Shown piece after piece: positions 1-9,992 of a stretch of DNA of 64,000 bases. Every line of letters begins with the position of its first letter. The first letter of the stretch is position 1. Position numbers and translations under genes: made by a program. Location of the stretch: the NCBI RefSeq assembly GCF_047511655.1, contig NC_133396.1, positions 129,403,490 to 129,467,489 of the forward strand, given 5' to 3'. This stretch comes from Castor canadensis (lineage: Eukaryota; Chordata; Mammalia; Rodentia; Castoridae). The notes beneath the pieces were generated by a model that was not told the origin of the DNA, did no database searches, and saw nothing but the letters and a program-made list of their open reading frames with translations.

Positions 1-163
1 ATGGAAGTTTGGGGGCCAAAAAGAAACAAGTGTCCAGTACACACTTTGGGGTAAGAGTGGTTTGGCCTTTTAATAATCCAGACTCTTAGCCCCACCCTCC
101 AACAGTGGAACAGAATCCCAGCTGCCTTCACTTTCCATGGAGAAAATAAGCTTCATAGGGGGG

Positions 164-245
164 TCTTCTGGGGGTGCAGATCAGTAGTAGAGTGCTTGTC
201 TAGCATACATGAGGCCCCAGGTTCCATCCCCAGCACCACACATGA
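164..245 (+). repeat. ID-like tRNA-derived SINE
   Basis: The sequence has the tRNA-like promoter arms of ID elements: a box-A-like part (agtagtagagtgcttg) and a box-B-like part (ggttccatccccagc). It lacks a long A tail, so it is an old or tail-less copy. It is non-coding. Confidence 0.8.
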
Positions 246-959
246 AAAGAACACTGCTACTAAAATAAAGCCTTAGCCTTTAGGGAGCTTTCACCTGCCT
301 CATGTAAGCTCCCTTTGCCAAGCCCCACTAGCTTTTCTCCATGTGTAGGCTGATTGTAGCAGCCTTGGCAAGGTAGCTTGTCTATCTGAGGGAGGAAGGG
401 AAGCAGGTATATATTTGAACCATCTCCTCCCCAGGTGGTAACCACTTATCTTTTTTAGCATGTGCTGATGTTGAAGTTAATGCTAGTTGCCCAAAATTAC
501 ACTACTAGTAAATGACAAAGCTTGGGTTTTTTTCTTCCAGTTCTACTGTGTTCATCCTATCTTGTGCACTATCAAATGCTGAAATGAACCCAGATACATT
601 TGCCTTCCAATTTATACCTTCTGTTGTATAGCCAACGTGACTACAGACAGACTAATATTTATTGTCCAAAAATGACTTTGTTAATTGTGAAGCTGGCATG
701 TACTCTACAGAAAACTTTGAACTGTGGGGAAAGAAGATGAAACACAGAAACTGACACTCAAGTTTTCCAAATCTTGATGGTCCTGCAGCTCCCTGAGCTT
801 GGTGAGGTCTGTGGGAGGTAGAGCCTAAGCCAGGAGGAGGAGGGTCAGTGGTAAACAAAAAGACTGGGGAACTGAGCACCAAGGGGTGAGCAAGGAATTC
901 CCTCTCACCTCTGTGACCATTGGTTGCTTTTCCTTTCAGATCAGACTCTGGGGGATTTC
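246..959. other. Single-copy DNA, no gene seen
   Basis: I see no recognisable repeat, RNA gene or convincing exon. The short open frames here have no family resemblance. Confidence 0.5.
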
Positions 960-1067
960 TTTTTTTTTTCATTTTGGCAGTACCGGGGTTTTTGAACTCA
1001 GGGCCTCACAGCTTGCTAGCAGGCTAACAGGTGCTCTACTACTTGAGCCACTCCACCAGCTCTGGGG
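960..1067 (-). repeat. ID-like SINE (antisense) with T-rich tail
   Basis: A T run (tttttttttc) is followed by the complement of the ID body (ggcagtaccggggtt ... gagccactccaccagc). This is an element inserted on the minus strand with its A tail at the left. Confidence 0.85.
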
Positions 1068-1147
1068 GATTTCTTATATAAAGGGCTTGCTTATACATAG
1101 CCTCTAGCTGGGAGAAGGACATTTGGACTAGCTAAATGATGTTGGCT

Positions 1148-1258
1148 TTTTTTTTTTCTTTTTCTTTTTTTTTTTTTTTTTTTGGTGATGCTGGGGTTTG
1201 AACTCAAGACCTAGGCTTGCTAAGCAAGAGCTCTACCACTTGATTCACTGCCAGCCTT
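1148..1258 (-). repeat. ID-like SINE (antisense) with long poly-T
   Basis: About 35 bases of nearly pure T precede the reverse ID body (gatgctggggtttgaactc ... ctctaccacttg). The long tail suggests a younger insertion than the neighbour at 960. Confidence 0.85.
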
Positions 1259-1511
1259 AAGGACATTGGCTTCTTTCCAGCTTCACTGCAGCATCCTGGG
1301 AGTTGGCACTCATTTTTTTATCTCAAGGTTAACCCAAAGCAAAATTGCCCACTTGTGGTGGAGGTTAGTACTGATATGTTTCCCTGCTTCGTTTTGCCAA
1401 CACAGAGCTTAAGAAAATGAGACAAAGGTCTCGAGGCTTTGAATCTTCCAGTTTGGCAGAAGTGGTTGAGATGCACCTGGTTTGCTATTATACCCACCGT
1501 AAAACTACATG

Positions 1512-1800
1512 ATGACAGGCATGATGATGCATGCCTGTGATCCCAACACCTGAGGCAGGAGACGGCAAATTCAAGGGCAGCCTGGGCAAAAAGGTAGTTA
1601 GCCTGTCTCAGAAGGACTGGGATCACAGCTCAAGTGTTAAAGTGCCTATTTGGTATGCTCAAGATCCTGAGTTCAATCTCCACTATTGCAAAAAAAAAAA
1701 ACTGACGAGCCAGGCGTGCTGCACTTGCGATCCCAGCATGAGGAAGAAGGCTCTCAAGGTCGGCTAACATAGTGAAACCCTGACCGCCCCAAAACAACAA
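1512..1800 (+). repeat. B1-ID composite SINE followed by a partial B1
   Basis: A B1-like left part (catgcctgtgatcccaac, cagcctgggcaaaaagg) is joined to an ID-like right part (gttcaatctccac) and an A run. A second degraded B1 piece (gccaggcgtgctgcac ... gtgaaaccctg) follows at about 1710-1800. Confidence 0.75.
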
Positions 1801-2100
1801 AAACAATGTGGTCTTTTGACTATTGGTGCATGAGGTTGAAAATGATAGATGCTTCTCTGGAAGGAGCTAAAGCTTGGCTTCTCTTTCTACCTACCCAGGT
1901 ATACTCTAGAGGTCATTTTGTAGTGGGTTTCTGCCTGGAGTGAACTGTAGGTGCTTTCTGTACTTGTGACATGAGATAGACTTGGACAGCAAGGATAATC
2001 TACTGCCAAGATTAAGCCAGAGCTGGTCATTCAGAAACAGGCTGACATATGCTAGTCTTTGCTAGGTATGTGCCAGCCTATATTAAAATGGTTTTTCCTT

Positions 2101-2166
2101 GGGCTGGGGATGTGGGTCATGGTAGAGCACTTGCCTAGCATGCATGAGGCCCCGGGTTCAATTGTA
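2101..2166 (+). repeat. ID-like SINE, short
   Basis: The ID body (gctggggatgtgggtcatgg ... ccccgggttcaatt) is clear but has no A tail. It abuts the unusual segment that starts near 2167. Confidence 0.8.
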
Positions 2167-2666
2167 TAGTGCCACAATGCTGCAGAAGTGTTGAATCCAA
2201 TGAACCATTGCCTGTTCTGAAGCAGAGCTGAGAAAAGCAACGAAGATCCATTATTGACCTCTATCAAGCTCCATTTGAGTGTCAGGCGCTCCTTCTCAAT
2301 GAAGCACCAGAGTGAAAATTCTACTTCAGAGGCCCTCTGCCCCAGTCCTCTGCATGTGGTTCTTCCAAGCTTCTCCACTTTATTGGAGACGATTCGTGTG
2401 TACCCTGCAATAGAAATGTTACCGAAAAGCTGCCTGAACAAAAACTGCATAATACTGTTGTAAATCCATTTTTAAGGCATAAAGAATCAATTTGTAAGGT
2501 GTATATTTCACTTCTTCCAAATTTATGTAAACAAACTCATGTTTAAACATCACTTACATGGAGATGTGTACATTTTCATCAGTATAAAATGAAACATTTC
2601 AAACCAGCCAACAGCAGAACAGATAATCCAGCCCCCTTTAGGGGTTCTGAGTTAATTACACAAAGA
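2167..2666 (+). other. Unidentified low-stop segment; possible coding relic or conserved element
   Basis: This 0.5-kb segment holds several CpGs in an otherwise CpG-poor area. In the + frame through position 2316 it runs 76 codons to a TAA at 2544, then 40 codons to a TGA at 2667. Upstream in the same frame there are stops near 2232 and at 2313. The minus strand is also open over most of 2160-2450. I do not recognise the product in either direction. It could be an old retrocopy, a conserved non-coding element, or chance. Confidence 0.25.
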
Positions 2667-2712
2667 TGAAGGGCTGTGATCTTGTCGATTTGGGTATGTT
2701 TTTAATTTTCAG

Positions 2713-2752
2713 TATAACCTGCCGCCTTGCCAATGGGATATCATTTGATCAG
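2713..2752 (+). other. Candidate 40-nt internal exon
   Basis: A strong acceptor (tttttaattttcag, ending 2712) and a consensus donor (cag|gtgagt, GT at 2753) bracket 40 nt. Those 40 nt are open in one frame (13 codons). No partner exon or gene family is recognised. Chance splice pairs are common in mammalian DNA, so this is a prediction only. Confidence 0.25.
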
Positions 2753-2843
2753 GTGAGTGGAGGCCAAAGGGCTGTTCTTTCAGCTTTCCCATCAATGGCA
2801 ACAGAGAGAAATTGAAAAGTTGCCTTTAAAAAGAACTGCTCTT

Positions 2844-2930
2844 GGACTGGGGGTGTAGCTCAAGTGGTACAGTATCTGCATAGCAAGTGGGAGGCCTTAA
2901 GCTCATACCCCAGTACCGCCAAAAAAAAAT
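2844..2930 (+). repeat. ID-like SINE
   Basis: The body (ggactgggggtgtagctcaa ... ataccccagtaccgcc) is followed by an A9 tail. Confidence 0.85.
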
Positions 2931-2971
2931 TGCCTTTCTGAGAAAACTAGATTCTTGCTCTAATAAAGACC

Positions 2972-3168
2972 AAGCCAAGTGCCGGTGGCTTACGCCTGTA
3001 ATCCTAGCTACTTGGGAATCATGGTTGGAGGCCAGTCCTGTCAAATAGTTCTCAAGACCCTCTCTCAAATGATCAGAGCAAAAGGAACTAGAGGTGTGGG
3101 TCAAATGGTAGAGTGCCTGCTTTGCAAGCACAAAGCCCTGAGATCAAACCCCAGTCCCAACTAAATAA
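2972..3168 (+). repeat. B1-ID composite SINE
   Basis: The B1-like left arm (cttacgcctgtaatcctagc) runs into the ID-like right arm (gtgtgggtcaaatggtagag ... gagatcaaaccccagtc) with an A-rich end (aactaaataaatag). Confidence 0.85.
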
Positions 3169-5046
3169 ATAGACCAATATTTTAGTATCTGGCAACCTTC
3201 CTTGCTAGAAGTTGAGAGCAGTTTCAAGCACTGCTCCTCCTGCCTGCCCCAGCCAGTACTTTGCCCACTTACTTTGGTTCTGATGTGAGCACATGCAAAA
3301 TCTCTTTTTCATGATTGGGACAGGTGGCTTGATAATCAAAAAGTTAAAGGACAAAAAATGTTTGATTTTAACCTACACAATAACTCTATATTCATTAAAC
3401 TCTAAAATTTAGTTTGAGGGTGAAGGGCTGAGCAAGCCATAAGTGCTCATCATGCCAAAAGCTCGAGCACATTTTATGAAGGGTAGAGAGGTGGCGTTGA
3501 GGTTATTTTGAATTGGTTAAGAGCAGGTCTACTGTTTTTAGGTCATTTGGTCTAGATTTCAAGGTGTTCTAAGCTCCCAGAAAATAAATGCTACTAAAGA
3601 CAAGGCAAAACTTCAGCTGTCTGATCTACTGGCCAGTTATGGCACACATGGAATTGTGTTTTAAAAGATGGTCACTGTTCTTAGAATACCCTTCTGTATG
3701 TAAGAAGCCATAGCAGTACTTTACAGTTGTGAAACTAAAGAGCTTGACTGACTTGCCATCCTGGGAAAGGTGAACTTCGGGAATCAGGTGAGACTGACGT
3801 AGGCATTAACTTTGTTCTTAGGAAAAGCCTATATGCTGTTCTGTCCAGGGCTTTCTAAGAACCAAGAGGTTAGTAAACTTCATTTTTCTTTCCTGCCCCT
3901 TTTCTTCTTGCTCCCACCTGTAGGGAATAAAATAGAGTGGACAGTAGAGGCCTAGGTTTAACCTGCAGTCACCAATCGATCATTTAATTGTTTTTGTGAC
4001 GCTGGTTGTGAGGGGCTTTTATTTTTCAGAGATACTTTGAAGACTAGCAGCCATGTTAGCCTTGAAGTGGCCACTCAGTGGGCAAAATGCCTCCATGACC
4101 AGGTTCCTCTTCCCTGTTGAGACTGAGAACACATGGTCAGTACTGTGGTATTCCCCTGACCACCTGCCAGACACCTCTGTGTCTCCTCAGGCAGCTTCAC
4201 AAGAGGAAGCAGGTCCTGGACACAAGCTCTTGGACTTGGTTGTATCTTGGAAAACAAGCAGAAGTCACAGTGAGTGTGAGGCCCACAGGTGGTTACTTTG
4301 CTCACTTCATGTCCATTGCACTCTCAAGAGCAGGAGTGAACAACTTACAAACTTCTCACAGAATCAAGGAAATCTGGAAGGCAAAGGCAAGGAGGATTTG
4401 TCAAAGCATAAGGCTGTGTGTCTGGATATGCAGGCCCTGGTTCAGCACACTCGGTTCCCATATGTTCTCTGAGCCACTAAAGGCAACTGGCCGCCGCTCC
4501 AGGTATGGCCACCAGGTGGAACAATTCGATTTCCTCTTGCCAGGTTGATATAGGTTCTAGCTTCCTGTTTTTAAGTTGGCCAGGAGGGAAACACATTTCA
4601 GTGAGTGTAGGCAATCTTCACTAAGATTATTAGGAATTTTAAGGTTCTAGTCCTTTCTGGAGAGAAAGCCGGGTCTTTGCACATCGTCCTTCTCCAAACC
4701 CAGTTTTCCAAGGGAAAATAGAAAGGATAGAGGCCCACTTGGTGCAGTCATCCCAATTTAAGTGATCACAGAGGGCTGGTGATTCCTTCCCCGGAGAAGG
4801 ATTGTGGGCAGAACCAGTGCTTATTACTGGCGCTTCCTTTGGAGACTAGGTCCCAGGGAAGCAGGTAGGAAGTGATTCTCTGCTAGACCACCTGGAGACT
4901 GAGCTCTGAAGAAGCAGTCATGGGACATGGATGACTTGAACTGGGATATAGATAAAACTTGTGTAAGGCCTGAAGCCAGTAGCTGAGCCAGACCCAAGCT
5001 CAAGTCCTTTTGCACCCTGTACCGTGACCTCTGCTACATCATTAGG
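3169..5046. other. Mostly single-copy DNA
   Basis: There is a faint MIR-like patch near 3700-3800 (ctttacagttgtgaaactaaag). A short AT motif cluster (ccaatcgatcatttaattg) lies at 3971-3990. The overlapping open frames at 4053-4548 have no recognisable protein features, and I treat them as chance. Confidence 0.4.
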
Positions 5047-5138
5047 TTTTTTGTTTTTGTTTTTGACAGTACTGGGATTTGAGCTCAGAGTCTCATGCTT
5101 GCTAGGCAGGCTCTACCGCTAGAGCCACTCCTCCAGGA
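5047..5138 (-). repeat. ID-like SINE (antisense)
   Basis: A T-rich tail (ttttttgtttttgttttt) is followed by the reverse ID body ending gagccactcctcca. Confidence 0.85.
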
Positions 5139-6435
5139 AGGGTTGGCTCTTTTTAAACATTTCTGTAGCATTCATTACCTACCAGACATTCTTAGGACTT
5201 TATGCACATTAATTTTCTAACACTTAAAAGGTAATATTTCCCTGAGAGTAAGGATGGAATTTTGATGGCAAAAATATACCCTCATCAGCTTTAGAGTTTG
5301 CAATGAGTTCCAAAGAACCAAGAGTACTGGTCTGAGGCTGGTGAGCCTGCTTCATCTCTCTGTCCCTGCCCCCACCACGGGTTCTTAAAGGGAAGGCTAT
5401 GCCCAAGGCTACTGCTGCTTTGTCCAGGAAGATAATAGGTGTCTTTTTGGCTTCTAATATTAATCTCAGCATAAGGAAACCATAGGGTGAGGTGGGTGGG
5501 ATGGGATATTGGAGAGGAGTGGGTGTTTTCCAGGCCCTGGACGAGCCACCAGGAACTTCTAGTGAGCAACAGAAGAGGGCAGCAGAGCATCAGGATCCGG
5601 CTCCTTTCTAGTTCCCGGAGCTGGGCCTGGGCTCACCTGGATGGAAGCTGGGTTAAACAGACTTGGACACCTTGAGTGTCTAATCACTGTCTATTCCTAT
5701 GCTCTAGGCCAGACGTCAGGATCTATCTTCTGCAATGTATCCCTCACAAAATTCTTAAGTTCAAACTTGCTGTTTGGAAGGAGATTGTGTTGTAGACTTG
5801 ACTGAAGATCAGGTTTTGGATTCTCATTCTGTTGATTGATAGAAGTCAATGCCTAAGGTAGAGGTGATCCCAACTATGTTCCCTCCTGCATTCTCAGCCC
5901 TGCACCAGGTTTTATGGGGTCATGGGCTGACACAAAGCACTGTGTTCCAGGAGCCCAGCCTTTAGCACAGGAGGAACTATACACAGGTCTTTTTTTTTCT
6001 CTAATGTGCCTGCGTAATTTTCATGGCACTACAGAAGAAAGAGCAAGGCTTTGGAAGGGTGAAAATTTGAATTGACTTGAACTAGGTCATTGCCAAACTA
6101 GCCACGTGGCCTTGATGAAGATGGGTGCAAGATTCCCCAGGGCACTTTGTCCTCACGTGCCCCTCCCTATATGTTTGGTTTGACTCTAGCTCCCTTAAGC
6201 ACCACCTAAGGTCAGTCAGAGACACTGGCTGTAAATTGTTCCAATGAAGGTGTTTGATTAGGGTCTGGCCTTGGCTCTATGGGATCCCTGGATGTTGAAG
6301 CTGGGTACAAACTTTGCATATGTGAGTGGATAAGAGCCAGGGAAATAGTCCCAGGAGTCTGCGGGAACATGTAGAACAAGATGTGCACCCAGAGAAAGCT
6401 GAGGATGAAGCATTTCAAATGGCATAAATAACAAT
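5139..6435. other. Single-copy DNA, no gene seen
   Basis: No clear repeat or exon was recognised. The open frames at 5224-5675 overlap on both strands and look fortuitous. Confidence 0.4.
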
Positions 6436-6650
6436 AATAATAAATAATAAAAGCCAATGCAATGCTTAGTGTGTGCATGCATTACCCTCAATGCTTTCCA
6501 TATATTAACTCATTTAATCTTCCCCAAAGCCCAGTGAGGTCACTACTGTCATACCCACTTTACAGATGAGGAAATTGGCCTTCACACAGGTTAAGACTAA
6601 AGGCCATCCAGCTAGTACACAGAGGAGCCAGAGTTCAAACCTAGCATCTT
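6436..6650 (+). repeat. MIR SINE
   Basis: The segment carries the MIR core and tail signature: ttaactcatttaatcttccc, then cccactttacagatgaggaa, then gagccagagttcaaacc. It is diverged, as expected for this ancient mammalian family. Confidence 0.8.
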
Positions 6651-6729
6651 AAGATGGAAGGCTCCTGACTACCCTTGTGGCTAGAGATACGTGACTCCCC
6701 AAAGCAATAGCCATTTCTAAAAACTCCAA

Positions 6730-6823
6730 CATCTGCAGGTGTGGTTCAAGTAGTAGAGCACCTGTCTAGCAAGTGCAAGACACTGAGTTCAAACCTCAGT
6801 ACCCCCCACCCCGACCCCGCCAA
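6730..6823 (+). repeat. ID-like SINE
   Basis: The body (gtgtggttcaagtagtagag ... gttcaaacctcagtacc) ends in a C-rich, degenerate tail instead of poly-A. Confidence 0.8.
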
Positions 6824-7640
6824 ATGCCCAACATAGCTGCTGATGCCTTCACAGGCTATGGTTCCTCCTTCTCATCCCCAGCTGAGGGAGGCTTATAAAA
6901 GCCTTAGTTTAGAGAACTGAGGGAACATCCGTTTTTCCTAAACTGGGTGGGTAACTCAAGTTGAAAATGTGTGCCAGCAGCCTCTTTAAGGTCCAGGTAT
7001 CTGCTGCTCTGGGTGGGGTTCAGAGAGTAGGCCAGAGGTCTAGGCAGGGACCCTGCCTTTGGGCCTCCTGGCAGGTGGTGGCAGCTCTACCATGGCACTC
7101 GGTTTCCAAGTCACACCTTCACCCTCCATGAGCAAAGTCACCTCAGTTGGAACTGAGCCAGGCATTTTCATTGTGATCCTGGCAAAAAGAGCCAGTCAGT
7201 CCAAGAAAACCAGCAAATTACGTAAGCAAAAGTGCGGGAAATCTCAAGGCGACTGGCCTGAGTGGGAAGAGGAACCAGAGCACCAGGCAGGCTGGCCTGA
7301 GGTACCCTGATCTTGTGGCAGAACCTCACCCAAGCAGAAGCACCTGGGAGCAGACCCTGTGGTTCCCAGCTGCACTCACGCAGAGCCATCTCCTGTCTAG
7401 AAAGGAGGCCAAACACAAAGGCCCTGGGCAGGGGGGTGAAAGGGGAGAGGAGGATGTGGCTTAAGGTGTTCGGTACTCTTCAAACCTCCCCCAGACATGC
7501 CGTCAGGGCAAGGAGGAAGGACGTTAACATCCCTGGCTTCTAGATTCGCTGTGTTGCCTTGGGAAAGTGAATCCACTTCTCTGAAGCAAATGCAGGAATC
7601 ATCGTTCAACTTGCCGGCCTCCTACAGCTAGGAAGAATAG
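6824..7640. other. Single-copy GC-moderate DNA
   Basis: The open frame at 7059-7310 has no recognised domain. The opposite strand is also open here. No exon is supported. Confidence 0.35.
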
Positions 7641-7795
7641 CAGTCACTGTAATGCCCAATGCTTACTGAGTACTTACTAAGCATCGGGTGCTATGCTAGG
7701 TACTTAGATCACCTCAACTGCTCCTCACCAACTTGCCCAACCAAGAAGTCAGGGCCTATGAGAGGTGAGTGGAAATTCAAATCTGGCCTAGTGAT
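7641..7795 (+). repeat. MIR fragment
   Basis: The 5' part of a MIR-like unit is visible (ttactgagtacttactaagc, then gtgctatgctaggtactta). Confidence 0.55.
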
Positions 7796-7807
7796 CTCTT
7801 TGCTCTG

Positions 7808-7924
7808 TGTTTATTTTATTTATTTGTTTGTTTGCTTATCATTCATTCAGTTAGTGGTGGTGATGGAACCCAGGCCTCACCCATGCTAGGCAAGTACTCT
7901 ACCACTGAGTTACACCCCTGGCCT
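7808..7924 (-). repeat. ID-like SINE (antisense)
   Basis: A (TTTA/TTTG)n tail precedes the reverse ID body (ggtgatggaacccaggcctc ... gagttacacccctggc). Confidence 0.85.
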
Positions 7925-8159
7925 CTTTGAGGGACCAGCAGGGCAAAGGACCTTACAAACCCTCCGACCTATTCCAGATTCGAGTGGTTTTTCTAAAACA
8001 TAAAATTGATCATTCCTTCAGTGGTTTACATTGGCTTCTGAAGAAAACACGAACAGCTGGTCTGCAGAATCTGGCATGGTCTCGCCCTGGCCTTCCTGAT
8101 CTTTCACCCACCCTGCACTCTAGCCTCACAGTCACTTCCACTTCCTGAGTGCGATGATG

Positions 8160-8260
8160 GTAGCTACGTTTCAGTAAGGTCCTGCTCCGTGTTCATAAGC
8201 ATATTATTTAGTTCTCACAACAATCCCTCAAGGGAGGAGGGAAGTCTGCTAGTCTCCTAA
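8160..8260 (+). repeat. MIR fragment
   Basis: The MIR-like core (aagcatattatttagttctc, then acaacaatccctcaaggg) is recognisable though short. Confidence 0.5.
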
Positions 8261-8269
8261 AGAAGTGTT

Positions 8270-8660
8270 AGGTGCCAGCCCTGTGGCCAGTGCTCGGGGT
8301 GTGAAAGATTTCACAGAGGGAGTTCAAGCAGAGGCAAACTGACTTACTTCCCAAAGGAAGAAAGGACCAGGTGCCATAGACAGCCTTGGTCTTATAGGAT
8401 AATTAATGGGAGGTTTTAAGGGCTTTTGTGAGGCGGGGATGTAGGAACGTGGGTGGGGTAGTGGTCCCTTTGACAGACTGTGGGGTGGGTATCCTAATTA
8501 GATCAGCACATTGGCTAGGGTGTGGTTTGGCCTGGAAACATCTGTGGGCAGTGATTTCTCAGAATAGAACAGGGAATTACTAACTGGGTCTGGTCTGAAA
8601 AAGATAAGCAAGGCTAGGCAGGAACCAGCACAAAATGGAGTTTAGATATAACATGGAGTT
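8270..8660. repeat. Possible LTR fragment, family unassigned
   Basis: The composition and the phrases near the right end (caggaaccagcacaaaatgg) resemble rodent LTRs. I cannot see paired LTR ends or a target-site duplication. It may be ordinary unique DNA. Confidence 0.25.
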
Positions 8661-9564
8661 TCTTAGGCCCATTGGTTAGCTGTACAGGAAGTTGGGGCCT
8701 TAGAGAGGTTGGGACAGGTGCCCAAGGTCACAAGAGTTTTTTGACTCCAATGCTCAAGCTCTTAAATGAGCACATGGTATACTTTTATCCTTCCATGATT
8801 GTCTGCCTGGCCTGTCTTTCTCTTCATTGCCTGCCTGGAGAGCTAGTCCTTCCTGGGGAGGCAGCTGAGAGGTCCTTCCATCAGGGAAGCCTGCCATTAT
8901 TTCTTCCCCTCCCACCCGGTTGAGCTGGTGACTCTTGCTTTTCCCACGGTAACTTCTCCCTCTGCATACATCTCCCTCTGCCTCAAGGAGGCTGAGAACT
9001 GCTGAGGGGTGTAAGGTCTCTTCACATTCCTAGTGCTAGCAAGACTCCTGACAGACAATATCCTGGGTGGTGGATGGTGAAATGTTGGCTGGACACCTGA
9101 CGAGTATGTGGATGGATGAACTGAAACCTGAGAGACTCGCTCCTGAGAGACTGTTCACTCCTGAGGTGCACAAAAGGGTGGCAGCTGGCCTAGGAAACCC
9201 AAACAAGGCTGGATCCATCCCAGAACTGCCTTCCACTTTTGCTTCTGGTGCCCCCCTCTCACAGCTAGGGCTCATCCCAAGGGCAGCTCTGTGATTCAAG
9301 CCCAATTTATGGAGGGTTTTAGTGGGCACTGAGCTGTTACAGTGCCAGAGTTAATTATTCAGACAGTGTTTTGACTGACTTTTCATCTCCTGGTGATGAG
9401 TAGTTTCAAAGCCTGGGATTGTCCTCTGGAAAGAAGGAACACCTTGTCCTGTGTGACTGCTGGCTTTGACCTACTTGTTTTTCACATTCCAGAAGGAATG
9501 CATATTGTATCTCTTCATCATTTTACATTCTCCAAAAGAGTGTTTGGACAAGGAGGCAGTTTTC
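8661..9564. other. Single-copy DNA
   Basis: No repeat or exon is recognised. A small AT motif (gagttaattattcagac) lies at 9349-9365. Confidence 0.4.
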
Positions 9565-9775
9565 TTTCCTTTCTTTTGTTTGGTGGGACTGGGGTTTGAT
9601 CTTAGGGCTTCACACTTGCAAAGCAGGCAGCCACATTTCCAGTCCATTTTGCTCTGGTTATTTTGCAGATAGGGTCTCGTGAATTATTTGCTCTCGATGG
9701 TCACAAACTGCAGTCCTCCCAATCTCAGCTTCCCAAGTATCTAGGATTACAGGTGTGAGCCACTGGGGCCGGACT
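9565..9775 (-). repeat. B1-ID composite SINE (antisense)
   Basis: Read on + it runs reverse ID arm (ggtgggactggggtttgatc) then reverse B1 arm (tctaggattacaggtgtgag). This is the mirror of the composite at 2972. Confidence 0.85.
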
Positions 9776-9779
9776 TGGA

Positions 9780-9992
9780 TTTTTTTTTGTTTTGTTTTGT
9801 TTTTTGGCAGTACTGGAGTTTAAACTCAGGGCCTACACGTTGATCCACTCCACCAGCCCTTTTTTTGTGATGGGTTTTTCCAAGATAGGGTCTTGGGAAC
9901 TCTTTGCCTGGGCTGGTTTCAAACTGAGATCCTCCTGATCTTTGCCTCCTGAGTAGCTAGGATTACAGGTGTGAGCCACTGGCACTTGGCCA
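9780..9992 (-). repeat. B1-ID composite SINE (antisense)
   Basis: The T-rich tail (gttttgttttgttttttgg), reverse ID arm (ggcagtactggagtttaaac) and reverse B1 arm (tagctaggattacaggtgtg) lie head-to-tail behind the copy at 9565. The two together form about 430 bp of SINE. Confidence 0.9.

Noticed and set aside
4053-4548. Two overlapping plus frames of about 140 codons
   Set aside because: They share the same DNA in different frames and have no recognisable protein signature.
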